From the NCBI GenBank assembly GCA_949751835.1, contig CATKHK010000022.1:434001-498000 (forward strand): a DNA stretch of 64,000 bases, read 5' to 3'. Origin of the DNA: Blepharisma japonicum. Lineage: Eukaryota; Ciliophora; Heterotrichea; Heterotrichida; Blepharismidae. The notes under the pieces were generated by a model. The model saw only the letters and a program-made list of their open reading frames with translations, had not been told where the DNA came from and did no database searches. Below are positions 23,963 to 33,864 of the stretch, one piece after another (positions within the stretch are counted from its first letter, which is position 1; every line of letters begins with the position of its first letter). Both the position numbers and the translations under genes were made by a program.

Positions 23963-24300
23963 TAATTTTACTAGTATAAAATTAGAATTTACTTGTACTT
24001 TAGCTTTATTAAGCAAATTATTTTAATTAAATTTATTATATCAAACGAATTGAGAAATTAATGAGTGCACAAAAAACATACCCTTAAAATACTTAAAGTC
24101 TAAGCTCGAGCTAAAGGGGCAATGGCAAGGTAAATTTATCTTCTTAAATTATGTAAGTACTCTTTTAATAAAACCTTTGCTTCATAAAAATAATCATAAA
24201 TACAAAAATAATCTCGAAATTAGAGATTATACCAAGATATAATAAAGTACAATTAAGCATAAATGAGCTATGATAAAATCTGAGCGAAAATATCAAAATT
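23963..24300. other. Intergenic
   Basis: About 340 nt, AT-rich. It contains a perfect 8-bp inverted repeat with a 7-nt loop (24208-24215 with 24223-24230) of unknown meaning. Confidence 0.4.
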
Positions 24301-24471
24301 TTAGTAGTCAGATCTTCAAAATTTTATTTCTTTAGATGATTTGCAAAAATTATTTGCACGTTCAAACTTGACTGTAAGCAAAATCAATCCTTCTTTTATA
24401 GAGCAATAACGATCTAGTTCATTGCATAATGAAGATGGAAACTCAGTCCTTTGAAATATCCAAGTGCTCAT
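24301..24471 (-). CDS. Possible small protein (56 aa or longer)
   Basis: Low-confidence model. From ATG 24471 to TAA 24301-24303 the frame gives a 56-residue protein-like sequence containing RTEFPSSLCNELDRYCSIKE and LILLTVKFERANNFC, with one TGG and one TGA Trp. The frame stays open upstream of the ATG for about 80 nt (to a TAG near 24551), again with protein-like composition, so an exon with an upstream start may be missing. I could not find a 15-16 nt GT-AG intron that would extend it. The region is less AT-rich than neighbouring spacers. If real, it is divergent from RPL37 and shares a short 155-nt promoter region. Confidence 0.3.
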
Positions 24472-24626
24472 TCTTTGGGATTTTACTTTATCGTAAATTT
24501 TTGTATTAGATACTAAAAATTCAAATCAAGATCTAGTGAATCCAAGCTAGATGAGGCCTAGATATAAAATGCCATAGCATAAAAATTAGTTTTGTGTGAT
24601 TAATGGCAATAATTTCTTTTTAGAGA

Positions 24627-24923
24627 ATGGTAATCGCTATTTAGACAAAAGGAACTCCGAGCGCAGGAAAGAGAAACAGCCACACTCACACAGTTTGCAG
24701 ACGCTGTGGAAAACGATCACTTCACAAGCAAACCTTAGAATGTGCATCCTGTGGCTATCCAAGCGCTAAGATGAGACATTACAACTGGGCCCTCAAGACT
24801 CACAGGAGAAGAGGTGAAGGAACTGGAAGGATGAGATATCTCAAATCCATCCCAAGAAAAGCCAAGAACGGATTCAGAGAAGGGACGACTCCAGCTGCAA
24901 GAACTAAGCACATCAAGAAGTAA
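24627..24923 (+). CDS. RPL37: 60S ribosomal protein eL37 (93 aa)
   Basis: Cytosolic large-subunit protein. The mature sequence opens [20 protein letters not shown] and follows the family to the end, with a zinc-binding C-x2-C pair at CRRC and another at CASC, then [29 protein letters not shown] and GFREGTTP. The coding sequence is split by a 15-nt intron at 24630-24644 lying directly after the ATG, so exon 1 codes only Met. The family's second residues (TKG) confirm the splice. eIF6, another 60S factor, follows on the same strand 42 nt later. Confidence 0.95.
24630..24644 (+). other. 15-nt intron directly after the RPL37 start codon
   Basis: gtaatcgctatttag between ATG and ACA; removal gives the conserved MTKGT start. 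Confidence 0.95.
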
Positions 24924-24965
24924 TTTTAACTCTTCTATTGCCTACCTGCTTATAATTTTAACACA

Positions 24966-25709
24966 ATGGCAACCAGAACTATGTTCGAAAATTCCAACGA
25001 AATCGGGGTTTTTTGCAAGCTCACGAACGCCTACTGCATTGTCCCAATTGGAGGTAACGAGAACTTTTACAGTGTTTTTGAAAGCGAGCTTGGAGGCCAC
25101 ATCCCAGTCATTCATTCCTCAATTGCTGGCACTCGCATTGTAGGAAGGGTCACTTGTGGAAACTCAAACGGGCTATTGGTCCCTAGCATCACAACTGATT
25201 TGGAACTTCAGACAATAAGAAACTCGCTCCCGGATAAAGTCAAGGTGGAAAGAATTGATGAGCGTCTGTCAGCCTTGGGAAATTGTATTGCTTGTAATGA
25301 CTATGTCGCAATAATTCACCCAGATTTAGATAAGGAAACGGAAGATATTGTAGCTGACACCCTCGGAGTTGAGGTGTTCAGGACCATGGTGGCAGGAAAT
25401 GTGTTGGTAGGAAGCTATTGTGTTTTAACTAATCTTGGAGGACTGATTCATCCTATGATTGCAGTAGAAGAACTTGACGAGCTTAGTTCGCTGCTTCAAG
25501 TGCCACTTTGTGCAGGAACAGTTAATAGAGGAAGTGATGTCCTGGCTGCAGGGCTGTGTGCGAACGACTGGAGTGCATTTTGTGGGCATGATTCGACTTC
25601 AACAGAAATATCAGTCATTGAAAACATTTTTAGACTGAATGAAGTGAAACAGCATGTGCCAGCTCAAACCGGAGTCAGGACTGATTTGATGGACAATCTC
25701 CACAGATAA
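24966..25709 (+). CDS. EIF6: Translation initiation factor 6 (247 aa)
   Basis: Anti-association factor that binds the 60S subunit and works in its biogenesis. The protein is full-length for the family (about 245 aa) and matches throughout: [96 protein letters not shown] and NDWSAFCG, the pseudo-fivefold repeats of the propeller. Single exon, ATG 24966, TAA stop. The C-terminal tail ([22 protein letters not shown]) is short. GC content is clearly higher than in the flanks, as in RPL37, suggesting codon selection for high expression. Confidence 0.96.
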   Translation: MATRTMFENSNEIGVFCKLTNAYCIVPIGGNENFYSVFESELGGHIPVIHSSIAGTRIVGRVTCGNSNGLLVPSITTDLELQTIRNSLPDKVKVERIDERLSALGNCIACNDYVAIIHPDLDKETEDIVADTLGVEVFRTMVAGNVLVGSYCVLTNLGGLIHPMIAVEELDELSSLLQVPLCAGTVNRGSDVLAAGLCANDWSAFCGHDSTSTEISVIENIFRLNEVKQHVPAQTGVRTDLMDNLHR

Positions 25710-25777
25710 CTACAAATTTAATATAATTTCTGCAATTGGAAAAATAACACTTTTATATTAAAGCTAAGTTCTAAGAC

Positions 25778-26134
25778 TTAACCTAAAATGGCTTCAGAGG
25801 AGTAGTTAACATATAAAAACCCATCTGGGTCTTGGAATTCTTCATAGATGCTGATCATGTTTCTGTCTAAGGCAGGAAGGTGCTTTTTTGAAATTAAAAC
25901 GTAGAGTGCATCTGTTCTGTCAAGCTTCAATCTTTGTCTCAGGTGGAAGATGAACTCATGAAATGTATAGCTTTGAGGAACAAGGAATCTGTTTTGAATC
26001 GATCCATAAGAATTCTTTTTTGATAGAATTGGCTCAACTATCACTGGAAGCTTAGTTGGGTGAATTTCTAGTAAATGGTTTGCCTCTTGTCTTCGAGCTT
26101 CAAACTGAGGCAGCTCCTCTTTAAACGCCATCAT
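25778..26134 (-). CDS. ATG8: Autophagy protein Atg8/GABARAP (118 aa)
   Basis: Ubiquitin-like protein conjugated to phosphatidylethanolamine on autophagosomes. The fold signature is complete: FEARRQEANHLLEIHPTKLPVIVEP, RFLVPQSYTFHEFIFHLRQR, ALYVLISKKHLPALDRNMISIYEEFQDPDGFLYVNYSSE. The protein ends ...EAILG, with the glycine as the last residue, so no Atg4 cleavage would be needed to expose it, unlike most family members. ATG 26134 is followed by a second ATG; either could start. Single exon, TAA stop. Convergent with eIF6. Confidence 0.95.
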   Translation of the reverse strand: MMAFKEELPQFEARRQEANHLLEIHPTKLPVIVEPILSKKNSYGSIQNRFLVPQSYTFHEFIFHLRQRLKLDRTDALYVLISKKHLPALDRNMISIYEEFQDPDGFLYVNYSSEAILG

Positions 26135-26383
26135 CCTATATCAGAATTATATAACCAATTTAAATAAATCCCCTTATCTCTACAATCTTTTATCACAATC
26201 GTTTAAGCTTCTGTTATTTTTTCTTTATTACAATTAACAATTAAACATGCTAAAAGTGAAATTTTATTTCATATTTCTTAAATAGCAGTCAGTAAAATTA
26301 TAAAATTGCCTTTGGTGAAGCTACAAGTATTTAGTTGATATTTTAGTTAGTAATATCTTTGAAAAATGATGTGGAATTAATTA

Positions 26384-27910
26384 ATGGTTTTAAATTGCAC
26401 CACATTTTACAATCCACAATTGTTTAGATATAAATTTATTAAGCTAATGTTTACAACGTCAAGGAGATTTTTTGCTACTAAGATATTTAACTCGTCTGCT
26501 GAGGCGGTGGCTGATCTCAAAAGTGGGATGGCCTTAATGATTTCTGGCTTTGGACTATGTGGAGTTCCTGAGAATTTACTGAGGGCCATCCATCACCTGA
26601 AAATCAATAACCTAAAACTAATCACTAACACTTCAGGGACCAATGAATTTGGTCCTGGACTTCTTATCAAGGACAAAATGGCGTCTAGTATCCATTGCTC
26701 ATATTTAGGGGGAAATGAAACATTGGAAAATCAGTATTTAAATGGTGAAATTGAGCTTGATTTAATTCCTCAAGGATCTTTAGCTGAAAGGCTAAGGGCA
26801 GGAGCTTGCGGAATATCTGCATTTTATACCCACACTGGAGCTGGCAGTCTCGTTGAAGAAGGCGGATTCCCAATGAAATTCGGCCCAGGAGGAAAAACAG
26901 TCGAAAAAGTATCTGCTCCTAGAGAAGTTAGGATTTGGGGAGGCAAAAAATATTTGCTTGAGAGAGCTCTCAAAGGAGATATCGGACTTATTAAGGCTTG
27001 GAAAGCTGATACTGAAGGGAACTTAATCTACAGAAAAACAGCAAGAAATTTTAACCCTGACATCGCAGGGGCTTCCAAAATAACTATTGCAGAAGTTGAA
27101 GAAATAGTCCCAGCAGGAACCTTTGACCCAGACCAGGTTCACACTCCTGGTATTTTTGTTCAGAGGCTTGTTAAAGGAGAATATTTTGAAAAGCCAATTG
27201 AAAGGCTTGCCCTTAATACTGGTGATAAAATACAGCTTCCTGGCACTCCAGAACAGATTAGGAAGAGAGAAAGGATTGCTAAAAGAGTTTCAAAAGAAAT
27301 TAAGGACGGGATGTATGTGAATCTAGGTATTGGTATGCCGACAATGGTTCCAAACTACTTGCCAAAAGATATTAAAATCGTCCTGCATGGAGAAAACGGA
27401 CTTTTAGGGATCGGGCCATATCCTAAGCCAGGCGAACAAGACTCTGACGTAATTAATGCTGGCAAAGAAACTATTACAATGGCAACAGGCTCTTCTGTAT
27501 TTCAAAGTAGCATGAGTTTCGCTATAGTTCGTGGTGACCATCTTGATCTAACCATTCTTGGTGGACTTCAAGTTTCACAAGATGGCGATCTCGCCAATTG
27601 GATCGTCCCTGGCAAAATGGTGAAAGGCATGGGAGGTGCCATGGATCTCGTTGACAGCCACTCTAAATGCATCGTTTGTATGGAGCATACATCAAAAGGT
27701 GCTCCCAAAATTCTCAAAAAATGCTCTCTTCCACTCACAGGTAAAAAAGTTGTAAGGATGCTTGTGACTGAGTGTGGAGTGTTCGAGTTCAGAAGAGACA
27801 CTGGGATGACTCTTGTAGAAATCGCTTCAGATATCACTTTGGATAAACTTAAGGAGATTACTGGAGCTACCTTCTTTATTGCATCTGACTTAAAGAAAAT
27901 GCAAGATTAA
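26384..27910 (+). CDS. OXCT1: Succinyl-CoA:3-ketoacid CoA transferase (508 aa)
   Basis: Mitochondrial enzyme of ketone-body use, moving CoA from succinyl-CoA to acetoacetate. Fused A and B subunits are visible: A part with MISGFGLCGVPENLL, LITNTSGTNEFGPG and GAGSLVEEGGFP; B part with YVNLGIGMPTMVPNYL, the active-site Glu337 in LHGENGLLGIGPYP, and GGLQVSQDGDLANW. A linker sits near 275-295. Two starts are possible: ATG 26384, or ATG 26447, which begins MFTTSRRFFATKIF, a convincing mitochondrial presequence; I think the second is more likely the used one and give the longer span. Single exon. Full length for the family. Confidence 0.94.
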   Translation: MVLNCTTFYNPQLFRYKFIKLMFTTSRRFFATKIFNSSAEAVADLKSGMALMISGFGLCGVPENLLRAIHHLKINNLKLITNTSGTNEFGPGLLIKDKMASSIHCSYLGGNETLENQYLNGEIELDLIPQGSLAERLRAGACGISAFYTHTGAGSLVEEGGFPMKFGPGGKTVEKVSAPREVRIWGGKKYLLERALKGDIGLIKAWKADTEGNLIYRKTARNFNPDIAGASKITIAEVEEIVPAGTFDPDQVHTPGIFVQRLVKGEYFEKPIERLALNTGDKIQLPGTPEQIRKRERIAKRVSKEIKDGMYVNLGIGMPTMVPNYLPKDIKIVLHGENGLLGIGPYPKPGEQDSDVINAGKETITMATGSSVFQSSMSFAIVRGDHLDLTILGGLQVSQDGDLANWIVPGKMVKGMGGAMDLVDSHSKCIVCMEHTSKGAPKILKKCSLPLTGKKVVRMLVTECGVFEFRRDTGMTLVEIASDITLDKLKEITGATFFIASDLKKMQD

Positions 27911-27972
27911 GAAATAATTATTTCTAAATTGCTTCGGGAATTAAGTGTAAATTATAAAAGAGTCGATCTTAA

Positions 27973-30168
27973 TTACCAATCTATAGTGTTGTGAGTTCCG
28001 TCACAAAATGGCTTATTCTTAGTATGCTTGCACCCACACAAATAGTAAGTTTTCGTTTCTTCTGCCATAAAGCCAATAGGCAGAAATTGAGTTCCTTGGT
28101 GTGAACCATCACAAAATGGCTGTTTTTTAGATCTTCCACAGTCACAGTAATAATATGGCCTCGATTGCTCAAGATTTACTTCATAAGGACTTCGGCAAGG
28201 CCTTAGCCTTGGCTGATGAAAAAGAATCGCTCTATTCCAATTTTCAGCGAGACTTGTTAATCCTTTGATGAAATCTAAATAAAAATTACTGTTATCTGGC
28301 TTCCCTGAAGAGTTGAAAACGTACTCAAAATCAATTAATTTCACTTGGATTTTGTGAGGGCTCACAACATAAAGCACTGAGCTTGTGAAGAATAATTTTG
28401 AGTGCTGAGTTTTGAACCAATCTCTGAGACTTTGAGTTTCAGAAAGAAGAGAATTTAAGATGTCCTTGCAGTAAGAATCATTTTTTCTGGCTAATTTGGC
28501 AAGCTGTTCAAATGCATTATCTTGATTTATGTGGGAATATCCTTGGTCTTTATTTCAAGCCTCTGCAACCACTCCTCCATTCCTAACTAAAACCCCTGAA
28601 ATCTTCCAGCTAAGGGTGCCAGAGGTAGAAGTAACAACCTTATTTTGTTTCCTTCGCTGCTTTTCAACACTATGTGTCGGTGCCCATGTTATTTTTCCTA
28701 TTTTGCAATCCAAAATGCTTGGGTTTTGGCACTGGAATAACAAATTTTCAATAACAATATAGTTTTTGTTGGAAATAGTTTCCACTCCATAGAATTTAGG
28801 AAGGAACTTTCTAAGCTCAATCAATTTTTGATCATGGCAATTCTCATTATAAACTTCTTTGTAAAAGTCAATTTCATTTTTACTTGTTGCTTTTAGCAAT
28901 TTATCCCCTCTAAAAATAAATCTATCTTTATGCCCAGCAACTATATCGGTTGCCTCTTGAGCAGCTGGCTCTCTTAATCTTTCCCATATTTTAATAACAT
29001 TTTGTAGACCTTCTATTACATTGGTATCTTCTACACCATTCGCATCCATAGCATGAGCAAAATCAATATACCTTACCTGGTATTTTTGGTTTTTGCCGCA
29101 TACATAAAACACTGAACTTGCCACAAAATGCTTTACTTTTTGTCTTTGAAACCAATCCAATATTTTTTTGGTCCCTTCAATAAATGCTTCAATTGCATCC
29201 TTATTCACTTCTCCCTTATTGGTCACTATTTTTGCGAATTGTTCATGAATGTTATTTTCATTGATTCCGAAAAACCCTTCATTTTTGGCCCAAGATTCAA
29301 CTTTTTTACCTTCTTCATCTTTTACTACAACTCCAGAAATTCTAAACCCCAAAGATCCTGTCGTTGTCCCTTTATTTTTCGCTTCTTGGTTTTTTTTGGT
29401 CTCTTCTGTATGGTGAGGAGTTCATGTAATTCTTCCTAGCTTACAATCCATGATGCTTGGATTTTTATAGTCTGTTAATAAGTTTTCCATTGAGATATAT
29501 CTTTCTCCGTGCCTTTCCTCGGCTCCATAAAACTCGGGAGCATACTTTCTCATCTCAATCATTAAAGGATCATTTTGAGATGGGCTGTAAAGCCATTCAA
29601 AAAAGTCGAATTCTCCTTTTTTAGCCTTTTTTAGTAGCTTATTACCTTCAAAAATAAGTGTTCCTGCATGACCTCCTGCTTGACCTTCTGCTGGAAGCTT
29701 ATTTTCTTCTTTGTTTTCTGTGTGCTTTGAAACTGACTGTGCAGTTAGCTCAGGTTCTTTGATTTGCTTCTCGGCTTCTTTATGAAATTCTTTGGATTCA
29801 GGCTTTGGAATTTCTTGAGCTTTTTTTTGCGGTTCTGGGTTATTTTCTGGGAGTGGTATTTTTGGATTTTCGTGGACTTTTTGAGAGGATGGGGAAGGAT
29901 CAACTTTTTTGATCGGTTCCAACGGCTTTTCTTCTTTCGCAGGTTTTTGTTGAGATTCTTGAGGCTTTACTTGAGGATTGGTAGGATTTGATTTTGAGGA
30001 AGTTACAGATGGGGTTGGCTTGTTTTGAGGTCCTACTGCGGAAGGTTCGGTCTTTTTATTCGCAGGAGTGTTAGAGGAACCAGTGTTATGCGATAATTTG
30101 ACTTCTTCTTGATGAGATTTTGTCGGAGTTACATCTTTTAAAGCTTTTTTTGAGATCCCACAACCCAT
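27973..30168 (-). CDS. Two inositol polyphosphate kinase domains fused to a CISD3-like double CDGSH domain (731 aa)
   Basis: One open frame, no intron, two in-frame TGA as Trp. MGCGISKK fits N-myristoylation plus palmitoylation at Cys3. Residues about 10-165 are a Pro/Lys/Gln-rich linker. The first kinase domain (about 166-400) has PSIMDCKLG (237-245), SSVFYV and IDF (368-370). The second (about 410-645) has PSILDCKIG (483-491), SSVLYV and IDF (612-614). Both keep the PxxxDxKxG and IDF motifs of the IPK family, which phosphorylates inositol phosphates or InsP6. The end (about 660-731) carries two CDGSH motifs, CDC...PFCDGSH (675-690) and CGC...PFCDGTH (711-726), each with three Cys and one His for a 2Fe-2S cluster, laid out as in CISD3. 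No ATG lies between kinase 2 and the first CDGSH motif, so a separate gene is unlikely. I know of no such fusion. Confidence 0.88.
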
Positions 30169-30639
30169 TTAATACAAGTTCTTATTAGAAAATCATGGAC
30201 TTTTTTAATTTGGGTTGTGCTAAAAATAAAATAAGAAATAAACTTTGTTGTTTCCCCAGAAATATGAATCATGTAATTTTAATGATTTAATAAAACTACT
30301 AATAATAAGAAGCCTTCTTTTCAAAGGCATAAACAATTTCTAGTATTTCAAGGTGTAATATAATTAATAAAACCCGAAAAAATAGTTTATAATCAGATAT
30401 CTATCCCTTAGTTTAAAAATTTTGCTGAATTGCTGATGATTCAATTTTCAATATCATCAAAAATATATATTTTTTATTTTGTTCCAGAATGTCATAACTC
30501 ATGCTTTGGAGAAAATTTTTATTAATTTAAGAATCTTTATAGCCAAAAGTGAGAAAAAAGAGTTGGGTTTATTTCTTTTATTTTTAAAACTCTTAATTTA
30601 TATATCTAAAACTTAGAAATTATTTAAACTTATAAAATT
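30169..30639. other. Intergenic, divergent promoters
   Basis: About 470 nt of AT-rich DNA between the IPK fusion and the membrane-protein gene. Nothing else recognised. Confidence 0.5.
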
Positions 30640-31467
30640 ATGGAAGGCAACGATAAAGAATTTCGGCAATCATTTTCACTTCCTGTATTCATTTACAGAC
30701 AAAAAGAAGGAAGATCAATATACTCAATGAATATCCCCAAAATTATGTTTTGGTTTTCTGGCCTCATGACAATATTAGTTTATGCAAATTTGCTTCTAGC
30801 TTGCTTGACAAATTTTTCATGCTCCACTTTTTTGCCTACGCTGACTTATATTGGCTGCTTCAGAGGACATGACAGGATCTTCATTGTTTCTTGCACTTTT
30901 TTTGCACTTGTTCTTGTTCTAATGTACACAGGGGCTTATTATCATTTTGGATCGTCCTTACCAGATTGAAAAAGACTTGCTCTATTATATTTAGGAGTTA
31001 TTTCCTGCATTACATTACCTTTTATAAGCCTCACAGATGAAGTTAACAGTGTGCATATAATTCCTTTTGAGCCTGTCTATAGCTTTTTATCAGTTTGCTT
31101 TGTCCTTGTCAATCTTGCTTGGGGATCTCTTGTTTACTCTTTGATATTGAAATCACGCAGCACTTTCAATGTCCAAGAGAGGCGCTGGTTCTTTATTTTG
31201 ACTCTATTTTTAGGACTATTTGCATTTTTATCGCTAATTACACTTATTGAATGGAATTGGGCATACTCAACCAGCTCTAATGACTTTATAAATGAAAACG
31301 CTGAAGCCGTCTGTGAATGGATTTTGGTCACAATTGCGATATTTTTACCGCCAATCTTTTGCCAATTTTTCAGAGGATTTATGCTAAGTTTTGCGGTAAG
31401 TTCTGGAAGATCGAGATCTGAAGAGAAAGAAGCAAAAGATGTTGAGCTAGCTACCCTTAATCCTTAA
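30640..31467 (+). CDS. Six-TM membrane protein, Frag1/DRAM/Sfk1-like (275 aa)
   Basis: Multi-pass protein with about six hydrophobic helices starting at MFWFSGLMTILVYANLLLAC, then LPTLTYIGCFRGHDRIFIVSCTFFAL, VISCITLPF and so on, and a short charged cytoplasmic tail (SSGRSRSEEKEAKDVELA). The pattern PTLTYIGCF...R.F near the first loop and the six-helix layout resemble the Frag1/DRAM/Sfk1 family, linked to GPI-anchor remodelling or lysosomes, but I place it there only tentatively. One TGA read as Trp joins the two halves. Its stop is 7 nt from that of the DHHC gene on the other strand. Confidence 0.75.
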
Positions 31468-31474
31468 TTAATAT

Positions 31475-32524
31475 CTATGGACTTCCGAGTAATCCTACAT
31501 GATGCGGCTCAGCCTTGATCCTTGACGAAGAATCCAAAGTGCTTTCAAATTCTTTACGAGTGCCTTCTAAACTATTTCCCTGCCTAACCGGCGAAGCTAA
31601 CCTCTCTCGGCTTGCAGCCACTCCAGATCCAGTGAGCCTTGAGCTCCTTCTTGCTTCATTTTCGTTTGCAGGGATCTCTTCGTCGAAATTTTGAATTACT
31701 TCGTCATTCCATATAACTCCATCCCCGACTGGCTTCCCTGATCTTCCGGTCATCGGAAATGGCCAAAGCCAAGGATTTCTTCCAAAGACTTGAATCCAGT
31801 TTCTCTTGTATCCTTTATTATACACGATTAAATTTGGAAGATTTTGTTTATCCATGTTCTCTATAGTGGTTATATTGGTAAAAATCAGCTTGATATGGAA
31901 CTTGAGAAACATGAACATAACTCCATTAAGCAAGCAATTCAATAAGTAAGCTGAGAATAAAACCGCCTCTTTATATGCATAAATATCTCTTTTCTCAATG
32001 ATTTCTTTTACGCTTGCATAGACTGTTGGAAACAGAGTAATAGTAATTAGGGTCGTCGAAATCAAAACATAGACAAGAAGCAAAATGAAAAATTTCCGAT
32101 TGTAAAACCCTACGCAATTATTGATCCAAGCTGTCTAAATATTACGGCAGTGATGATCCATATTCAATACACATCTGTTGCACGCTGAACAGTGATGAGA
32201 TCTTTCCGGCTTGAAAACATGGCACATTAAGCAGTAGCGCCTTCTTTTTTGCTCTGAATCGCCCATGTAAAACCCTCATAGTGGTGGGACAACTCCTGGA
32301 TCAGTTAGCATTGCTCTGAAGAAGCATCAAAGCAGCATAAATAATAGATAGTGGAAAATGAGCAAAAATAAAAAGATTTTGGGTTCTGATTCAAAATTAC
32401 CTTTATATCGTTCGTGAAATGTATGGACTACGTTGTAGTAAATGAATGATATGACGAACAGAACGAACAAAGCGAAAAAGTTCCCTAGCAGCTTGGAGAG
32501 TGTGAGAGGTGCTGTTTTTGACAT
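31475..32524 (-). CDS. DHHC palmitoyltransferase (344 aa)
   Basis: Integral S-acyltransferase. Two TM helices near the N-terminus ([35 protein letters not shown]), then the cysteine-rich DHHC domain [34 protein letters not shown], two more TM helices and the TTxE motif (NITTIEN) followed by a basic/Arg-rich C-terminus. A 15-nt intron (32131-32145) falls inside the DHHC-PWINN signature; without splicing the catalytic motif is lost, so the splice is certain. Stop is TAG. It is the first of two DHHC genes in the window, and near a protein with a predicted palmitoylated N-terminus. Confidence 0.93.
32131..32145 (-). other. 15-nt intron inside the DHHC motif
   Basis: Minus-strand gtaatatttagacag, between DHHC and PWINN; splicing is required for the active site. 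Confidence 0.95.
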
Positions 32525-32795
32525 ATTAACATCTAACTATTTTGGAAAATTTTATTTAGTATTTTAATAGAAAGATAACAGATATCGTAGTAAATTGCTG
32601 AAATGTAATATCTTTAATTAATGTGAATGCTCAATAATCTCTTAATAAATAAAGCAAGATGAATTATTAAATAAAGCTGAAATCATTTAAATCATAGTGA
32701 AATTATGTATGCTCTGATTTTTTGTTTAATAATTTTGAAATTAACTTTCTAAATCAATAAATTTATTGATCCACTATCTTAGTGAATATAAAGAA

Positions 32796-33708
32796 ATGGT
32801 GAGGTTTTATTTAGTTTGGCAAGAAGGCTGAGGTGAAACTTGAGCTCGACACTCAAGGTCATAAAACCACAACTTTTAAAGATGCTGCAGGCAAAGAAAC
32901 TACCCTTCCTATCTATACTGGTAACGATGATCTCTCTGGTCGTCTCATAATCAATCCCAAAAAAGGCAAAAAAATGGTTCACCAAGGCATCAAAGTTGAA
33001 CTACTTGGCAGCATTGGTAATTTTTACCTAGATATTAACTATGAGCGTAGCCAAACCACTGATTTCATCTCTCTATCAAAAGACCTTGAGCCTCCAGGCA
33101 CAATTACAGATAGCTCAACTGTTCCATTTTGTTTCAACAAAGTTGACAAACAATACGAGACTTACCAAGGCAGGTTTTGTAAAGTCCGCTACACTCTCAG
33201 GGTAACAATAATTCGTAAGAATTTTTCATCAAATATAGTAAGAGAGCAAGAAATTGCTGTTATGAATACATCAACTGAGGTTGAAGATAGCGCACTAATT
33301 AAGATGGAAGTCGGCATTGAAGAGTGTTTGCATATAGAGTTTGAGTACAACAAAAATAAATACCATTTGGCTGACTGCATTGTTGGGAAAGTCAACTTTT
33401 TGCTAGTGAGAATTAGAATCAAGTATATGGAAATTGCAATTATTAGAAGAGAAACAATTGGAGCTGGAGCTACTGCAACGAATGAAAATGAAACTATTGC
33501 TAAGTATGAAGTCATGGATGGAGCGCCAGTGAGAGGAGAGCTTATTCCAATTAGAATGTTTTTGAGTGCTTTCAATATGACACCAACTTACATCAATGTG
33601 AATAATAAGTTCTCTGTCAGACATTTCTTGAATTTAGTACTTGTTGATGAAGAAGATAGAAGATACTTTAAACAGCAAGAAATCACTTTGTGGAGAAAAG
33701 ATTTATAA
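32796..33708 (+). CDS. VPS26: Retromer subunit VPS26 (298 aa)
   Basis: Arrestin-fold component of the endosomal retromer. The ATG (32796-32798) is followed at once by a 16-nt intron (32799-32814), then [12 protein letters not shown]. Conserved segments: [85 protein letters not shown] and [21 protein letters not shown], and [29 protein letters not shown] at the end. Slightly shorter than animal VPS26, with little C-terminal tail. No VPS35 or VPS29 in the window. Confidence 0.95.
32799..32814 (+). other. 16-nt intron directly after the VPS26 start codon
   Basis: gtgaggttttatttag; the exon before it codes only Met. Confidence 0.88.
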
Positions 33709-33864
33709 GAAATAAATAATTAAACTTATAGTAAAATTTTGAATTCAGATAATTTCACGGAGTCTAATAATGGTGGCGGAAGATTCAAATTAATTCCAAA
33801 AAAATTGGCTTATCACAATTTCATTTTTTAATTTTCTAAAAGCGCTTTCATAATTTTCAAATCC

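Noticed and set aside
24208-24230. 8-bp inverted repeat as terminator or RNA gene
   Set aside because: Short AT-rich palindromes are expected by chance here and no U-run or conserved context follows.
24560-24590. GC-AG intron gcattttatatctag to extend the small ORF at 24301-24471
   Set aside because: All accepted introns begin GT, and the joined frame soon hits TAG.
30169-30640. Second gene in the spacer between the IPK fusion and the membrane protein
   Set aside because: No frame of protein-like composition on either strand.
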